This document shows positions 17,289 through 26,599 of a stretch of DNA of 64,000 nt, one piece after another. Source of the DNA: Maribacter luteus. GTDB taxonomy: Bacteria > Bacteroidota > Bacteroidia > Flavobacteriales > Flavobacteriaceae. Within the stretch, counting starts at the first letter, position 1. Every line of letters begins with the position of its first letter. The stretch covers positions 310,001-374,000 of the forward strand of contig NZ_WKJH01000024.1 in assembly GCF_009674825.1 (NCBI RefSeq), in the 5' to 3' direction. The notes under the pieces are model-generated. The model was not told the DNA's origin. It did no database searches and worked only from the letters and a program-made list of their open reading frames with translations. A program made the translations under genes and the position numbers.

Positions 17289-17834
17289 TTAAACAAAGCT
17301 AATTCCATGTTTTCCACAAATTTCAGATACCTTTTCAAAATCCGGAGGACCGGCAGGTAGTTTTGCCAATTCGGCAAACATAAACTCTATTCCCGAAGGA
17401 AAAGCGGAAGTAATCAACTTGGCCTTTTCAGTCCCAACTACTTTCCAAGAGTGCGATAAGTTCCTAGGTGCATAAGCAATATCCCCTTCATTTAAAATAG
17501 TGGTTTCCCCATTTACCATAATTTCGACCTGCCCTTTGACAACCCTGAATATCTCATCTTCATTGGTGTGGATATGCGGGGGAATACCAACCCCTGGTTC
17601 TACATCAGAGACCCATTCAACAATTTGGTTCCCCGTTTCAGCGCCTATTAGCTTATGGGATTGTATATCCCCGATCACCTTGAATGTTTCCCCTTCACCA
17701 TCCTTAACGATCTTAGGACCAATATTCACTGAAAGTTCGCTATTCCCGCCAGCATCTTGGCATTGTACCATAATAGGAAACAAAGTAAGTCCCAAACCTA
17801 ATCCCGAAGTCTTTATAAAATTTTTCCTGTCCAT
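17289..17834 (-). CDS. Exported cupin-domain protein
   Basis: This 181-residue protein has an N-terminal sequence MDRKNFIKTSGLGLGLTLF, which resembles the Bacteroidota Tat-type or secretory leaders that normally read DRRxFIKxSG. The second arginine is replaced by lysine. A single RmlC-like cupin barrel covers about residues 70-150, with GIPPHIHTNEDEIFRVVKGQ supplying two His and one Glu metal ligands, followed by the second motif around NLSHSW. The reaction is unknown; relatives include quercetinase-like dioxygenases and sugar-binding cupins. It is encoded 86 bp after an AraC regulator on the same strand, which probably controls it. Confidence 0.85.
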   Translation of the reverse strand: MDRKNFIKTSGLGLGLTLFPIMVQCQDAGGNSELSVNIGPKIVKDGEGETFKVIGDIQSHKLIGAETGNQIVEWVSDVEPGVGIPPHIHTNEDEIFRVVKGQVEIMVNGETTILNEGDIAYAPRNLSHSWKVVGTEKAKLITSAFPSGIEFMFAELAKLPAGPPDFEKVSEICGKHGISFV

Positions 17835-17920
17835 AATACTATTAGTTTATGGCAAATTAGAAATTAGCCCTTTGGCAAGCAATGTGAAAACCACGGTAAA
17901 ACAGTGGATTTTAGGAACTC

Positions 17921-18724
17921 TTACAACTTTCTCAATACCGAAGGTGTGATTCCGGTGTGTGATTTGAAAAAGTAGCTAAAATAATCCGGGGAAGAAAAAC
18001 CCAATTCAAAGCTGATTTCTTTTATGCTTTTATCAGAAAACTTTAACTCATGTCTTGATCTCATAAGCAACTGCTCAACAATAACATGCTTTGAACTTAC
18101 CGACAAAATCTCTTTGACACATTCATTCAAGTATTTCGGTGAAATATTAAGAAGGCGGGCATAATGGCCAACATCATGGTATTCCAATACAAGTTTGTCT
18201 ACCAAGTTCTTGAACTTATAGACAATATTCGTTTTGGCATTTGTATCAGTGATCACCGTTTTTATATTGCATTGCCCATCGCAATAAATAAAAAAAGTAT
18301 TCAGTAGGGAAAGAAGGGCGTCTTCCCTGTGGTTCAATTGGGAACCCAAGAGTTCATCGATCATTTCCAGTATCGATTGTGTTCTTTTTTCTATACCAGG
18401 ACTTAATTTGAACAAAGGAATTTCACCTGAGTTGAACAACCTTACCGTATTAATATGTAAGTTGTTCAACAAGGGTTCATTAAGGATTTCCTTTGATAGG
18501 TATAAAATATATCCCGCTGCCGACACTCCATCCTTTTTTACGATTTTCCAAGAATATTTAGGATCAATAAAGAAAATTGAATTTGAGACATTCTTATATA
18601 TTCTCTTATCTATTTCCAATATTTTGACCTTTTCCTTGATCCAACAAACGGCATAATGTTCGCCCTTTGGTTTCAAGGTTGTCCCTTTCAATATTTGTGA
18701 TATGTTGATAGAATCAGCTTTCAT
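17921..18724 (-). CDS. AraC family transcriptional regulator
   Basis: This 267-residue protein has an N-terminal cupin-like sensing region without clear homology and a C-terminal double helix-turn-helix. The HTH part (about 170-267) includes HYARLLNISPKYLNECVKEI and IKEISFELGFSSPDYFSYFFKSHTGITPSVLR, the classical AraC signature. It precedes the exported cupin gene, which is the likely target. Confidence 0.88.
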   Translation of the reverse strand: MKADSINISQILKGTTLKPKGEHYAVCWIKEKVKILEIDKRIYKNVSNSIFFIDPKYSWKIVKKDGVSAAGYILYLSKEILNEPLLNNLHINTVRLFNSGEIPLFKLSPGIEKRTQSILEMIDELLGSQLNHREDALLSLLNTFFIYCDGQCNIKTVITDTNAKTNIVYKFKNLVDKLVLEYHDVGHYARLLNISPKYLNECVKEILSVSSKHVIVEQLLMRSRHELKFSDKSIKEISFELGFSSPDYFSYFFKSHTGITPSVLRKL

Positions 18725-18869
18725 TTTTTAGTATTTGCCCTGTATAATTTGTGACACAAAACGAAATCACTCTTAAGAACCAGAACAGGAACCTGCTTAA
18801 AGTTAATGATTTATAGATTACAAATCCGAACAACCTCCCAGATTACCATCATTCGGTAATGAAAGGCAA

Positions 18870-19217
18870 CTACCTCTCTGACCAAACCGCCAATTCATTA
18901 CCAGAAGGGTCCTTGAAATGAAATCTACGTCCGCCGGGAAAAGAAAAAACATCCTGTGTTATCTCGCCCCCAACCTCTACGATCTTCCTTTTTATGCTTT
19001 CTAAATCATGATGGTACAAAACAACCAATGCCCCGTTTATTATTTCATTTTCAGTTTTTTCAAATCCACCTTCAAGACCACTATCAGAAAAAGCGATATA
19101 AGTTTCCCCGTAATCTACAAATGTCCATTCAAACGAATCTTTATAAAACCTCTTTATTTCCTGTAGGTCCTTAGCTTTGAATTCAATATAATTTATTTGA
19201 TTGTCCTTGGCTTCCAT
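18870..19217 (-). CDS. VOC (glyoxalase/bleomycin-resistance) family protein
   Basis: This is a 115-residue single-module pair of beta-alpha-beta-beta-beta units. YIEFKAKDLQEIKRFYKDSF and FHFKDPSGNELAVWSE are the typical first and last strands, with E and H metal-ligand positions. A longer in-frame reading from 19286 adds 23 residues with no family similarity, so the ATG at 19215-19217 (MEAKDNQINYIEF) is preferred. The substrate is unknown. It is an isolated gene. Confidence 0.8.
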   Translation of the reverse strand: MEAKDNQINYIEFKAKDLQEIKRFYKDSFEWTFVDYGETYIAFSDSGLEGGFEKTENEIINGALVVLYHHDLESIKRKIVEVGGEITQDVFSFPGGRRFHFKDPSGNELAVWSER

Positions 19218-19507
19218 GTTCACAGATTTTACGTAATTCTTTTTACCAATTTGATTAAAAAACAGCTTTGACATGCAGATGCACATAAAACTATTTATAA
19301 ATACCCTTAGTTCAATAAATTTTGTGATTAATTATATTTCAACGCCATTCCAGATAAGACTTTTGTATAAAAACACATTTTTATTAGGTTATTTTTGTAT
19401 TTTTAAAAATTGGTTAACCAATTTAGTTTTTATTCTAAAAGATAAGGATAGTCGTGCCTATTCTTATTTTGACTATAAGTGTAGTGCACAGTAAAATTCT
19501 TAACAAA

Positions 19508-22500
19508 ATGAGTATAATAGGTACATTAGATCTTGACCGGACCAAACAAAGTAGAAAAGATACGATCCAATATATAAATCTGCAATTATCGGCGCTTGGC
19601 CAACCGATTTACCAGGATGATGAGAACGCGGAAGAAAAGTTCTGCAATCCGAAATTCCAAGAATTGACGAACGGATTGATCCAGAATTTCCGCGAAAAAT
19701 CAAGATTATTATCAACCCATCTTTCTCCTGCCGATTCCAGGATCCAACAATTCTTGAATGATTATTTAAAAGATGAATTGAAAGGCGACTCTATAAATTT
19801 ACCAAACGATACATTGGTCTTGAACCAAAAAGGCCATGCCAGGGAAGTTAGCCTTCCGCCGAACGGTAATACCTTCATTAGTGACGATATTTCTTCTTAT
19901 CGTATTAAACAAGGTATTCTAAACAATCCGATTCACGATAAGAGGACCACAAAAGGTACTTTTCATATTGTAGAAGGACAACTGCCTGTTCCCTTGGATA
20001 AAAAAGAAGTACCGAAAATAGCCTTCAAACATTTTTTACAGGCTGCCTTTAATCCGTCTGACAAATTAAAGGTATTACCCTTTACCGCAAACCAAGAAGA
20101 ACAGGCCAAAATAATGGTATCTTTCTTAATGCGCCCAATGGTCTGCCCTGAGGTCAAGGGCGTTATTTCCAAAAAGAGTTTAGAGGTTCGTTTTTTTGCC
20201 CCAGGAAGCCTAGTAAGTAATTTGGATTTTGTGGAATCCATTTTCGGAAATGCGGGCGACCCTTATTTGGCAGAAAACGATGCCGCCTTGGATACCGAGC
20301 ATTGGACGGGACATACAGGCTGCATCATTCTTGCGCCTCAACTGAAAACATTGACCAAAAAAGAAGTTGGGCTACCACATTTTGATGATGCCACAGAACG
20401 ACAAAGAAATGACGGAATGTGTTGGAAAAATGAAAAAGAATTATACAATGAAGGTAGTGCCTTCAAAATTACATGCAGGGATGACAAAGGGGTAGTCGTA
20501 ACCCTTATCGCAGACAATTATTTCGGTTATTCAAAAAAAGAAATAAAAACACAGATCAGTTATTCCGCTAATTTATTCGGTCTGGTCGAAGAAGAACACT
20601 CAGGTGGGGCCATAGCTTACCCGCGTGGTGTCATGGGCGATATTGTCGATGGTAGTGCCTTTTCCGCAAAATTCGGGAATAGGTTCACATTCGAAGATGT
20701 AAAAGAACTGCTGGGAGATAGGATAGAAATACAACCATCAAATTATGCCATAGATAAAAAGTACCCCAATTTGGTCTATATTCCTGAGGATGCTTACATT
20801 AACACGAACACCAACAGCATTACTTGGACGTACGATAATAAAACCCAAAAACTAATCTTATCCCCACTTAAAACCTACATACACCCAACAGGCAATAAGT
20901 TTAAATTGGAAAAACATAAAGCGATTTCCTTATGGCGAATCGTGAACACCTCTCCCGAGGGTGTTTTTTGCCACAAACCTTGTACGGTTTCCGGTGGAGG
21001 TAAATCAGAGATTTCAAAATCCATGTTGAACGCCATCACCTATAATTCGTTCAACGTAATAGATATAGATGAGGACTTTAAAAAGGCCGATGAGATTATT
21101 GAGTACAATTACTCAACACGTTGGAAAAATTACGACCCCTCCCTACCCCCTTCCCGTTCTTTTTTAGACAAAAGTAGAACTTTAGGGTCGGCCGTTAAAT
21201 TACTGACACCATCGGATAAGAACAATGACGCGTACAATGAATTTATTTCGAATATTCCAGTGCATATCAGATCCTTGGTCCTTTTCGTAAAAAGGTTATA
21301 CAGACAGGATCACGGAGAGTTGAACTGGAAAGACTGCATGTCCGTTCAAATCATTAACGGACAAAAAGGAACTGAATTATGGTATTTTGATAATCCGGTA
21401 GTCGGTAGTTACGTTCGTATTGGATTTAACCAAGAAGGAAGCTGGATGTTGAATAAACTACGATCTGACTTCTCCGCTTCGACAAAAATCCAAATGGAGG
21501 ATGATATTTCGGCATCGATTACGATACCAAGAAATCAGCTTAAAAATTTAAATCCGTTATACCCCAACAAAAGTTTAAAGGTAGTGGCCAATTGTGAGTC
21601 CCATTTATTCCAAAGACCTGATGAAGCTATTGTTCGTGGATATGATGAAGGCGCGGAACGCGACTTGGTTTCTAACAATGTATTTTTGACCAATTACGAA
21701 CTATTGACCAAGAAAGATGCCTTTGAAATCTATGAAGATACCATCAATTTTGATAAGTATACCCAACCGGTAAAAGACCTGATCTTAAGTGTGATCTCGA
21801 GTCCCAATGATGAAGAATACTTTGCTTTACCCTCACATACTAGGATCGTAGATGGTGAACCTACCAAAAACCCACGTTATTTAGAGCGTAATCTATTCAT
21901 TAATGAGACCGAAGCAAGTTACCTCGGGGAAATAGGCGTTCGTTTATATAGAAAAGTTAAATCAGAAGACCCCGTAATCGATGTAGTAAATGCGGTATTG
22001 CCGGGAAGAAGGAACAATCCCGTGGATAAAAAAGCGGGCATACGGCCATTAGCCGTATATAACCCGATACATTATCAGGAAACACCGGAATTGTTCATGG
22101 ATTTCATCTGTAGTCTTACCGGTAAATCCCCTTCTACTACTGGTGCAGGTTCCGAAGGTGCATTGACCAAAGGTCCTTTTAATATGTTGACCCCGACAAC
22201 GGACTTGAACAATGCCTTGCTGTCCCATATTTTAACCGAATCCAATGCATTCAGTACGGCTGCGGGCTATGTTGGTGCCGATAATAAGGTAGACCATGAT
22301 ATTAGCCTTCTGATCCCTGAAATCTGGGCACGCATGGAATCTAAGGATAGAGACCCAAAAGCTTTGATAGCCAATGGTTCGTTGGAAAAAATCGATGATT
22401 TTGAGTATAATGGCAAAAAAATATTGGCCAGTAGGTTGGGTTACCGTATTACGAGTACCTTCTCTTTACGTTGTTTAAACCGTTTGTTCGATGAACCAAA

Positions 22501-22987
22501 TGCCGTATTCAATGAAAAGATGTTGAAACCCGAATTACAAGGCATGGAAGATTATGTCGATGGTATCAACAACATCGTAGAAGCACAACAAAAGGTGGCC
22601 CTACGCTATTTTGAGGACGGCAGTATCGATGCTGCGATTCCTCCTTTGAAAATACTATTGCATATGATGGCTTATGGCCATTATGAAGGAAAGGAAATGA
22701 GCGACCCTGAATTACGCGGCTATTTTGAAAGGGAATATGTCGTAAACAGTGATTGGTACAAAGAAAGGTTGAAATTGAAACAACAGAAGGATATTCAATT
22801 CTATACCAAACAAAAAAACTACCTTGACGAATTTATCACTGATCCGAACAACGGATTATTGGTAGATAAAATGGACTTGAAAACCCGTTTAATGAATGTA
22901 GAAAATTCGCTTAAGGATGTTAGTTCCCCTGCCTATATTGATAGTTTGGAAGGCACTATTGGCGCCGACCCTTTATGTAGGAAATAG
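19508..22987 (+). CDS. Probable PPi-dependent phosphoenolpyruvate carboxykinase
   Basis: This 1159-residue cytoplasmic protein starts at the ATG at 19508. An in-frame upstream start at 19454 adds only a non-conserved leader. The size and the motif set fit the PPi-type PEPCK described in Entamoeba, Propionibacterium and related bacteria, which interconverts oxaloacetate plus PPi with PEP, CO2 and phosphate. Visible features are a kinase-1a-like phosphate loop SGGGKSEISKS (from residue 495), an ADNYFGYSKKEIKTQISYSANL segment split here as ADNYFGYSKKEIK and TQISYSANLFG, HTGCII, and a Gly-Ser rich TTGAGSEGALTKGPFN loop. It is a single gene with its own terminator. The alternative is an uncharacterised PEPCK-fold enzyme. 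Identification rests on remembered family features, hence the moderate confidence. Confidence 0.62.
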   Translation: MSIIGTLDLDRTKQSRKDTIQYINLQLSALGQPIYQDDENAEEKFCNPKFQELTNGLIQNFREKSRLLSTHLSPADSRIQQFLNDYLKDELKGDSINLPNDTLVLNQKGHAREVSLPPNGNTFISDDISSYRIKQGILNNPIHDKRTTKGTFHIVEGQLPVPLDKKEVPKIAFKHFLQAAFNPSDKLKVLPFTANQEEQAKIMVSFLMRPMVCPEVKGVISKKSLEVRFFAPGSLVSNLDFVESIFGNAGDPYLAENDAALDTEHWTGHTGCIILAPQLKTLTKKEVGLPHFDDATERQRNDGMCWKNEKELYNEGSAFKITCRDDKGVVVTLIADNYFGYSKKEIKTQISYSANLFGLVEEEHSGGAIAYPRGVMGDIVDGSAFSAKFGNRFTFEDVKELLGDRIEIQPSNYAIDKKYPNLVYIPEDAYINTNTNSITWTYDNKTQKLILSPLKTYIHPTGNKFKLEKHKAISLWRIVNTSPEGVFCHKPCTVSGGGKSEISKSMLNAITYNSFNVIDIDEDFKKADEIIEYNYSTRWKNYDPSLPPSRSFLDKSRTLGSAVKLLTPSDKNNDAYNEFISNIPVHIRSLVLFVKRLYRQDHGELNWKDCMSVQIINGQKGTELWYFDNPVVGSYVRIGFNQEGSWMLNKLRSDFSASTKIQMEDDISASITIPRNQLKNLNPLYPNKSLKVVANCESHLFQRPDEAIVRGYDEGAERDLVSNNVFLTNYELLTKKDAFEIYEDTINFDKYTQPVKDLILSVISSPNDEEYFALPSHTRIVDGEPTKNPRYLERNLFINETEASYLGEIGVRLYRKVKSEDPVIDVVNAVLPGRRNNPVDKKAGIRPLAVYNPIHYQETPELFMDFICSLTGKSPSTTGAGSEGALTKGPFNMLTPTTDLNNALLSHILTESNAFSTAAGYVGADNKVDHDISLLIPEIWARMESKDRDPKALIANGSLEKIDDFEYNGKKILASRLGYRITSTFSLRCLNRLFDEPNAVFNEKMLKPELQGMEDYVDGINNIVEAQQKVALRYFEDGSIDAAIPPLKILLHMMAYGHYEGKEMSDPELRGYFEREYVVNSDWYKERLKLKQQKDIQFYTKQKNYLDEFITDPNNGLLVDKMDLKTRLMNVENSLKDVSSPAYIDSLEGTIGADPLCRK

Positions 22988-23019
22988 GTCTTTGACCATC
23001 AAGACCAACGTATAAAAAT

Positions 23020-23057
23020 ACCACCTCAAGATTTTCATGTTTTGAGGTGGTTTTTTT
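23020..23057 (+). terminator. Intrinsic terminator after the PEPCK-like gene
   Basis: ACCACCTCAA (23020-23029) pairs with TTGAGGTGGT (23042-23051), followed by a run of seven T. It lies about 33 bp past the stop codon. Confidence 0.92.
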
Positions 23058-23696
23058 AGCTTTAACCCTGAATAATAAATTGTTAGAAGGGTGATCTCAT
23101 TATTTTTAAAAGCCTTATAAAAATTGATTTTAAGAATGTTAATTAAAAAAACAGTTGTCTGTGGAGCAAGACCAAAAAATACATTCGACTTACCTTCGAA
23201 CTTATGTAAATCATAAGTAATTCGAATCCGTACTTTGTTTTTTCAAAAATGAATTTTCGAAAATTGTCAGTTTCTCTTATTAGTTCTTAATATCCTTTAC
23301 AACGGTAGGTTCGCATGTTTGGTTATTGATTCAAAGAATAGATATTATAGTTTGACTTGGGGAAATTTCAAGAAGGGATGGAATGTTCACCGCAAGAAAA
23401 AATACCCGAAGTTCACCCAAAAACGTTCGCAAAGAGTGGTAAACGAACCCACTTTGTCCGCATTTACAAAACTGGTCTTGACAGCCTTATTCGATAAAAC
23501 AAGCTAAAGGAATACTTAAATCAGGTTTGGCTAATGATTGGCATTTTGGCTTTGCATTATGCCTATTTGTTTTTTAGCACAGTTTTTTTTGAAATTGATT
23601 TTATTTCGAAAACATAGAACAAACCTATGCTATCGATAACGTTGAATTATTCCAAAGGTTAAAGAAAAAGCATTCCCATTAAACAACTTAACTCAA
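23058..23696. other. 640-bp gene-free region with a hairpin
   Basis: No recognisable gene was found. A 62-codon plus-strand reading frame (23319-23507) is basic and has no family features. One structured element is seen at 23195-23226, where TTCGAACTTATG and CATAAGtaaTTCGAA can pair around a TAAAT loop with a 3-base bulge. There is no T-tract after it, so it is not an obvious terminator. The stretch may be decayed coding DNA or may hide a small RNA. Confidence 0.45.
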
Positions 23697-24347
23697 TTAA
23701 GATAAATTTTTCAAAGCCTCGATAATTTCATCGGGCTCTGAACGAGTCCTATAGTCAACATTGACATAGCGCCATGTAACCAAACCGTCCTGTCCTAATA
23801 TAAAAGTTGCGGGTATAGGCAAAACATTACCGTTACCATTATTTATTTTATCCAAATCAAGCTTACGATCTACTCGCATATGTTCGGCCAAAAACTCTGG
23901 CACCTCCCATGCAACACCATATTGCATGGCAACTTTTGCATCTTGGTCAGACAAGACAATAAAGTCCATCTTACTAATCTCATCCTTTGTCAAAGACCCA
24001 TCCGGTACTTGAGGACTAATAGCAACCAATGTAGCACCTAAAGCATGGATTTCATCTAATCTAGCTTGTAAGGCCCTAAGTTGTAAGTTACAGTATGGGC
24101 ACCAATTACCTCTGTAAAAAGTAATGACCACCGGACCTTTCTTTAATAAAAAATCTAATGAAATTGATTTCCCTTCAGGATTAGGCAACTCAAAATCAGG
24201 AGCTTTCTGTCCTATTTTAATAGCATCTTTACCTTGTTCAAAAGCTTTTTCTTGTTTAATAATATCATCAACACCCCTCATGAACTCTGGATTAGCTTGT
24301 CGTCCTGATTCAATTTTAGCCTCTGTCAGTTCTTTTAATTTCTTCAT
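23697..24347 (-). CDS. AhpC/TSA-type peroxiredoxin-like protein
   Basis: This 216-residue thioredoxin-fold protein has APDFELPNPEG near residue 48 and the active-site block FYRGNWCPYCNLQLRALQ. The peroxidatic cysteine position is CPYC, so the motif is CxxC and not the classical TxxC of AhpC. This is usual for the Bacteroidota 'peroxiredoxin-like' subfamily. It is cytoplasmic, with no signal peptide. The likely function is reduction of hydroperoxides at the expense of thiols. It is an isolated gene on the minus strand. Confidence 0.86.
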   Translation of the reverse strand: MKKLKELTEAKIESGRQANPEFMRGVDDIIKQEKAFEQGKDAIKIGQKAPDFELPNPEGKSISLDFLLKKGPVVITFYRGNWCPYCNLQLRALQARLDEIHALGATLVAISPQVPDGSLTKDEISKMDFIVLSDQDAKVAMQYGVAWEVPEFLAEHMRVDRKLDLDKINNGNGNVLPIPATFILGQDGLVTWRYVNVDYRTRSEPDEIIEALKNLS

Positions 24348-24513
24348 TTAATTATTATAGTTGTAAATACGTTATTCAGTTATAATGCTTTGTCCTCTAC
24401 CCCAACAAAAATCCAACCTTTTCTGTTTACCTGTAACTTATCCATATGACAATAAATCAATCCCTTATATCCGCGATGGGATTACAAAGGTTTATTGACA
24501 ATACTTTTACATC

Positions 24514-24927
24514 TCACAAAAAACTCTGAATGGCAAGATCATAACTCTGTAGGCCAAACCCTAAAATGACCCCCTTGGCCGCCGGTGAAATATAGGATAC
24601 ATGACGAAATTCCTCTCGCCCGAAGGTATTGGAAATATGCACTTCGATCACCGGGGTGGTAACGCCCCGAATGGCATCACCAATACCTATCGAGGTATGT
24701 GTATAGGCCCCTGCATTCAAAATAATACCATCATATGAAAAACCTACTTCCTGGATCTTGTTAATAAGCTCCCCCTCGATATTAGATTGGTAATATCCCA
24801 ATTCCACCGATTTAAACTTGGCCTGCAATTGACCAAAATATTCCTCAAAAGTGGTGCTCCCGTATACTTCAGGTTCCCTTTTACCCAAAAGATTCAGATT
24901 GGGCCCATTAATGATCATTATTTTCAT
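24514..24927 (-). CDS. aroQ: 3-dehydroquinate dehydratase, type II
   Basis: This 137-residue protein catalyses the third step of the shikimate pathway by trans-elimination of water from 3-dehydroquinate. NGPNLNLLGKREPEVYG at residues 8-23 holds the catalytic Arg17 and Tyr22. NAGAYTHTSIG, EVHISN and FRHVSYIS supply the substrate-binding His and Arg. The length is a little short of the 145-150 typical of the family but all motifs are intact. It is chromosomal housekeeping, just upstream (in genome terms) of xerD as in many Flavobacteriia, separated here by three barrel genes. Confidence 0.95.
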   Translation of the reverse strand: MKIMIINGPNLNLLGKREPEVYGSTTFEEYFGQLQAKFKSVELGYYQSNIEGELINKIQEVGFSYDGIILNAGAYTHTSIGIGDAIRGVTTPVIEVHISNTFGREEFRHVSYISPAAKGVILGFGLQSYDLAIQSFL

Positions 24928-25040
24928 TGTAAATTCTTTTTGCCTCGATACTACTACGGCACGTGTAACAGCACCCCCAGCACACCACTCGAAGTCCGTT
25001 CGTGGTTTTACAGCATAAATGTATCGATTTATGTGTAATA

Positions 25041-25070
25041 AAAAAAGGGGAGCTATCTAGCTTCCCCTTC
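25041..25070 (-). terminator. Intrinsic terminator after the first outer-membrane barrel gene
   Basis: On the minus strand AAGGGGAAGCT and AGCTCCCCTT pair (one bulged base), followed by TTTTTTT. It lies about 33 bp past the stop codon at 25103. Confidence 0.85.
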
Positions 25071-25102
25071 CTCTATTTAATTTTATTCGGTTATAGCTTT
25101 TT

Positions 25103-25615
25103 TTATCTACTGCGTTTTGATTTGAACGTATAAAGAACCCCAAGGTTCAAAGTGTTCCACGTTGGGCCATCCAATTCTACCGTGGAATATGAAAAATTGA
25201 CCTCGGTACTGGGGCCCATAAGATACCCGATAATGGGTCTATAAAACAACCCACCATCATTACCGTCATTGATACCTACGGCATACCCACCTTCAACCCC
25301 AAAGGAGAATGAATTTGAAGTCCATATGCGAACCGCGGCGGCTAATGGTAAAAATTGTACATCAGGATAATCGGCCTCAATGGCCTCTGAACTGAAACTT
25401 TCGGCGAACCCATGGATAAATCCCGTAGAAATCCCAACATCTATCGTTTCGTTCACGGCATACATATAACCGACATCCAACCCGAGGGTCAGGGTTACGG
25501 CATCATTAAAGTCGTTGATGGGCAAGCCCCCGTGGAATCCTAGTTTAAAGCCTTCTTGGGCGAAAATTCCGCTCCCCAATAAAAGGAACATCAGGGCAAT
25601 TAGGTTTTTCTGCAT
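25103..25615 (-). CDS. Outer-membrane beta-barrel protein (paralogue of 26600-27094)
   Basis: This 170-residue protein starts at MQKNLIALMFLLLGSGIFAQ, a clear signal peptide. An upstream in-frame ATG at 25657 would add a basic leader before it and is rejected. Alternating hydrophobic strands end in an aromatic-rich terminus. The segment GYAVGINDGNDGGLFYRP, with strand pairs around it, recurs almost exactly in the gene at 26600, so the two are paralogues. It probably forms a small eight-stranded barrel. Function is unknown. Confidence 0.82.
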   Translation of the reverse strand: MQKNLIALMFLLLGSGIFAQEGFKLGFHGGLPINDFNDAVTLTLGLDVGYMYAVNETIDVGISTGFIHGFAESFSSEAIEADYPDVQFLPLAAAVRIWTSNSFSFGVEGGYAVGINDGNDGGLFYRPIIGYLMGPSTEVNFSYSTVELDGPTWNTLNLGVLYTFKSKRSR

Positions 25616-25766
25616 TGGTCTGGTTTTTTTTTGGTTTTGGTTTTTTCTACCTACCAAAACGCTTTCAATTGCCTTTTGTTGCAGCTAACCACAGAAAATT
25701 CAACTAGAACAATAGACTTGGCAAACTGAACCGAAATTAATTGTACACAAAGTATTAGGACATACA

Positions 25767-25793
25767 TAAAAAAACGACCCTTTCCGGGGTCGT
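25767..25793 (-). terminator. Intrinsic terminator after the porin-family gene
   Basis: ACGACCC (25774-25780) and GGGTCGT (25787-25793) pair. The minus-strand transcript ends in TTTTTTT. It lies 68 bp past the stop codon at 25861. Confidence 0.88.
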
Positions 25794-25860
25794 TATATTA
25801 GGTTTCAATCCATTGTCATGATCCCTTCCATAGGGCAAACAATTGCATAAAGATCTTTTC

Positions 25861-26466
25861 TCAGAACATAAAGGCCACACCCACTTGCAATGCAGACCCC
25901 TTAATATCGAGCACTCCTCCTGCCGGTCCATTATATCTATCGGTAAGTTCAAAGGAATAACGCGCCTGGATCGTAAAATTTTCGGTAACATCGAAACCGG
26001 CACCCACGCCTAAATCTACCCCGACAGTACGTAGCACATCATCAACATCGCCATTGGTGCCCAAAAGTTCCTCGGCATCGCGAATGGTATTTTTAATATC
26101 GTCGAGATTAGAAGAAAAATTCAATTGCGGACCTGCTTGTATATGAAATTTGGGAGCTACATAATATTTGGCCATGATGGGCAAATAGACAAAAGAAAGG
26201 TCTTCGGACTTACCATAAGTCAATTCTGGCTGTACATGGAATTTATCAGTAGCTGCGATATCCAATAGCGCCCCAACATAAAAACCGGTATTGTTGATGT
26301 TCCCGTAATTTTCTACCCCGACAAGATTCAATAATGAATTGCCGGTCTTAAAATCAACATTGGTATTCAAAAGTCCACCCGTAACCCCGAATCGAATCGG
26401 TTCTTGGGCCTGGGTCGTAGAAAAGGCCAAAAAAGCAATAAACGAAAGAAAGAGTAATTTTTTCAT
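25861..26466 (-). CDS. Outer-membrane beta-barrel (porin/PorT-like) protein
   Basis: This 201-residue protein has a signal peptide (residues 1-20, ending STTQA-Q). Repeating amphipathic strands follow, including FHVQPELTYGKSEDLSF, YLPIMAKYYVAPKFHIQAGPQ and FTIQARYSFELTDRY, ending in ALQVGVAFMF with a terminal Phe, the usual barrel sorting signal. 'LxIPxxxKYY...GP' is the hallmark of the outer-membrane beta-barrel (PF13568) family. It is less similar to the two flanking barrels than they are to each other. It has its own terminator. Confidence 0.85.
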   Translation of the reverse strand: MKKLLFLSFIAFLAFSTTQAQEPIRFGVTGGLLNTNVDFKTGNSLLNLVGVENYGNINNTGFYVGALLDIAATDKFHVQPELTYGKSEDLSFVYLPIMAKYYVAPKFHIQAGPQLNFSSNLDDIKNTIRDAEELLGTNGDVDDVLRTVGVDLGVGAGFDVTENFTIQARYSFELTDRYNGPAGGVLDIKGSALQVGVAFMF

Positions 26467-26542
26467 AATATAGTGTTTAGTTCATAAAACATGAATAGTG
26501 TACACTATGGTATGCAAATACGATGCCTAAAATAATATAGGG

Positions 26543-26580
26543 TAAAAAAAAAGCGAAAACATTATATGTTTTCGCTTTTA
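26543..26580 (-). terminator. Intrinsic terminator after the third barrel gene
   Basis: A perfect 14-bp stem (26549-26562 with 26566-26579) with a three-base loop and a T-rich tract on the minus strand. It is placed 20 bp past the stop codon at 26600. Confidence 0.92.
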
Positions 26581-26599
26581 AAATGGATGAAAATTTTAT

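Noticed and set aside
23319-23507. 62-codon basic ORF in the gene-free region
   Set aside because: No family resemblance, no ribosome-binding context and no neighbour that would explain it. It is more likely chance or decayed sequence.
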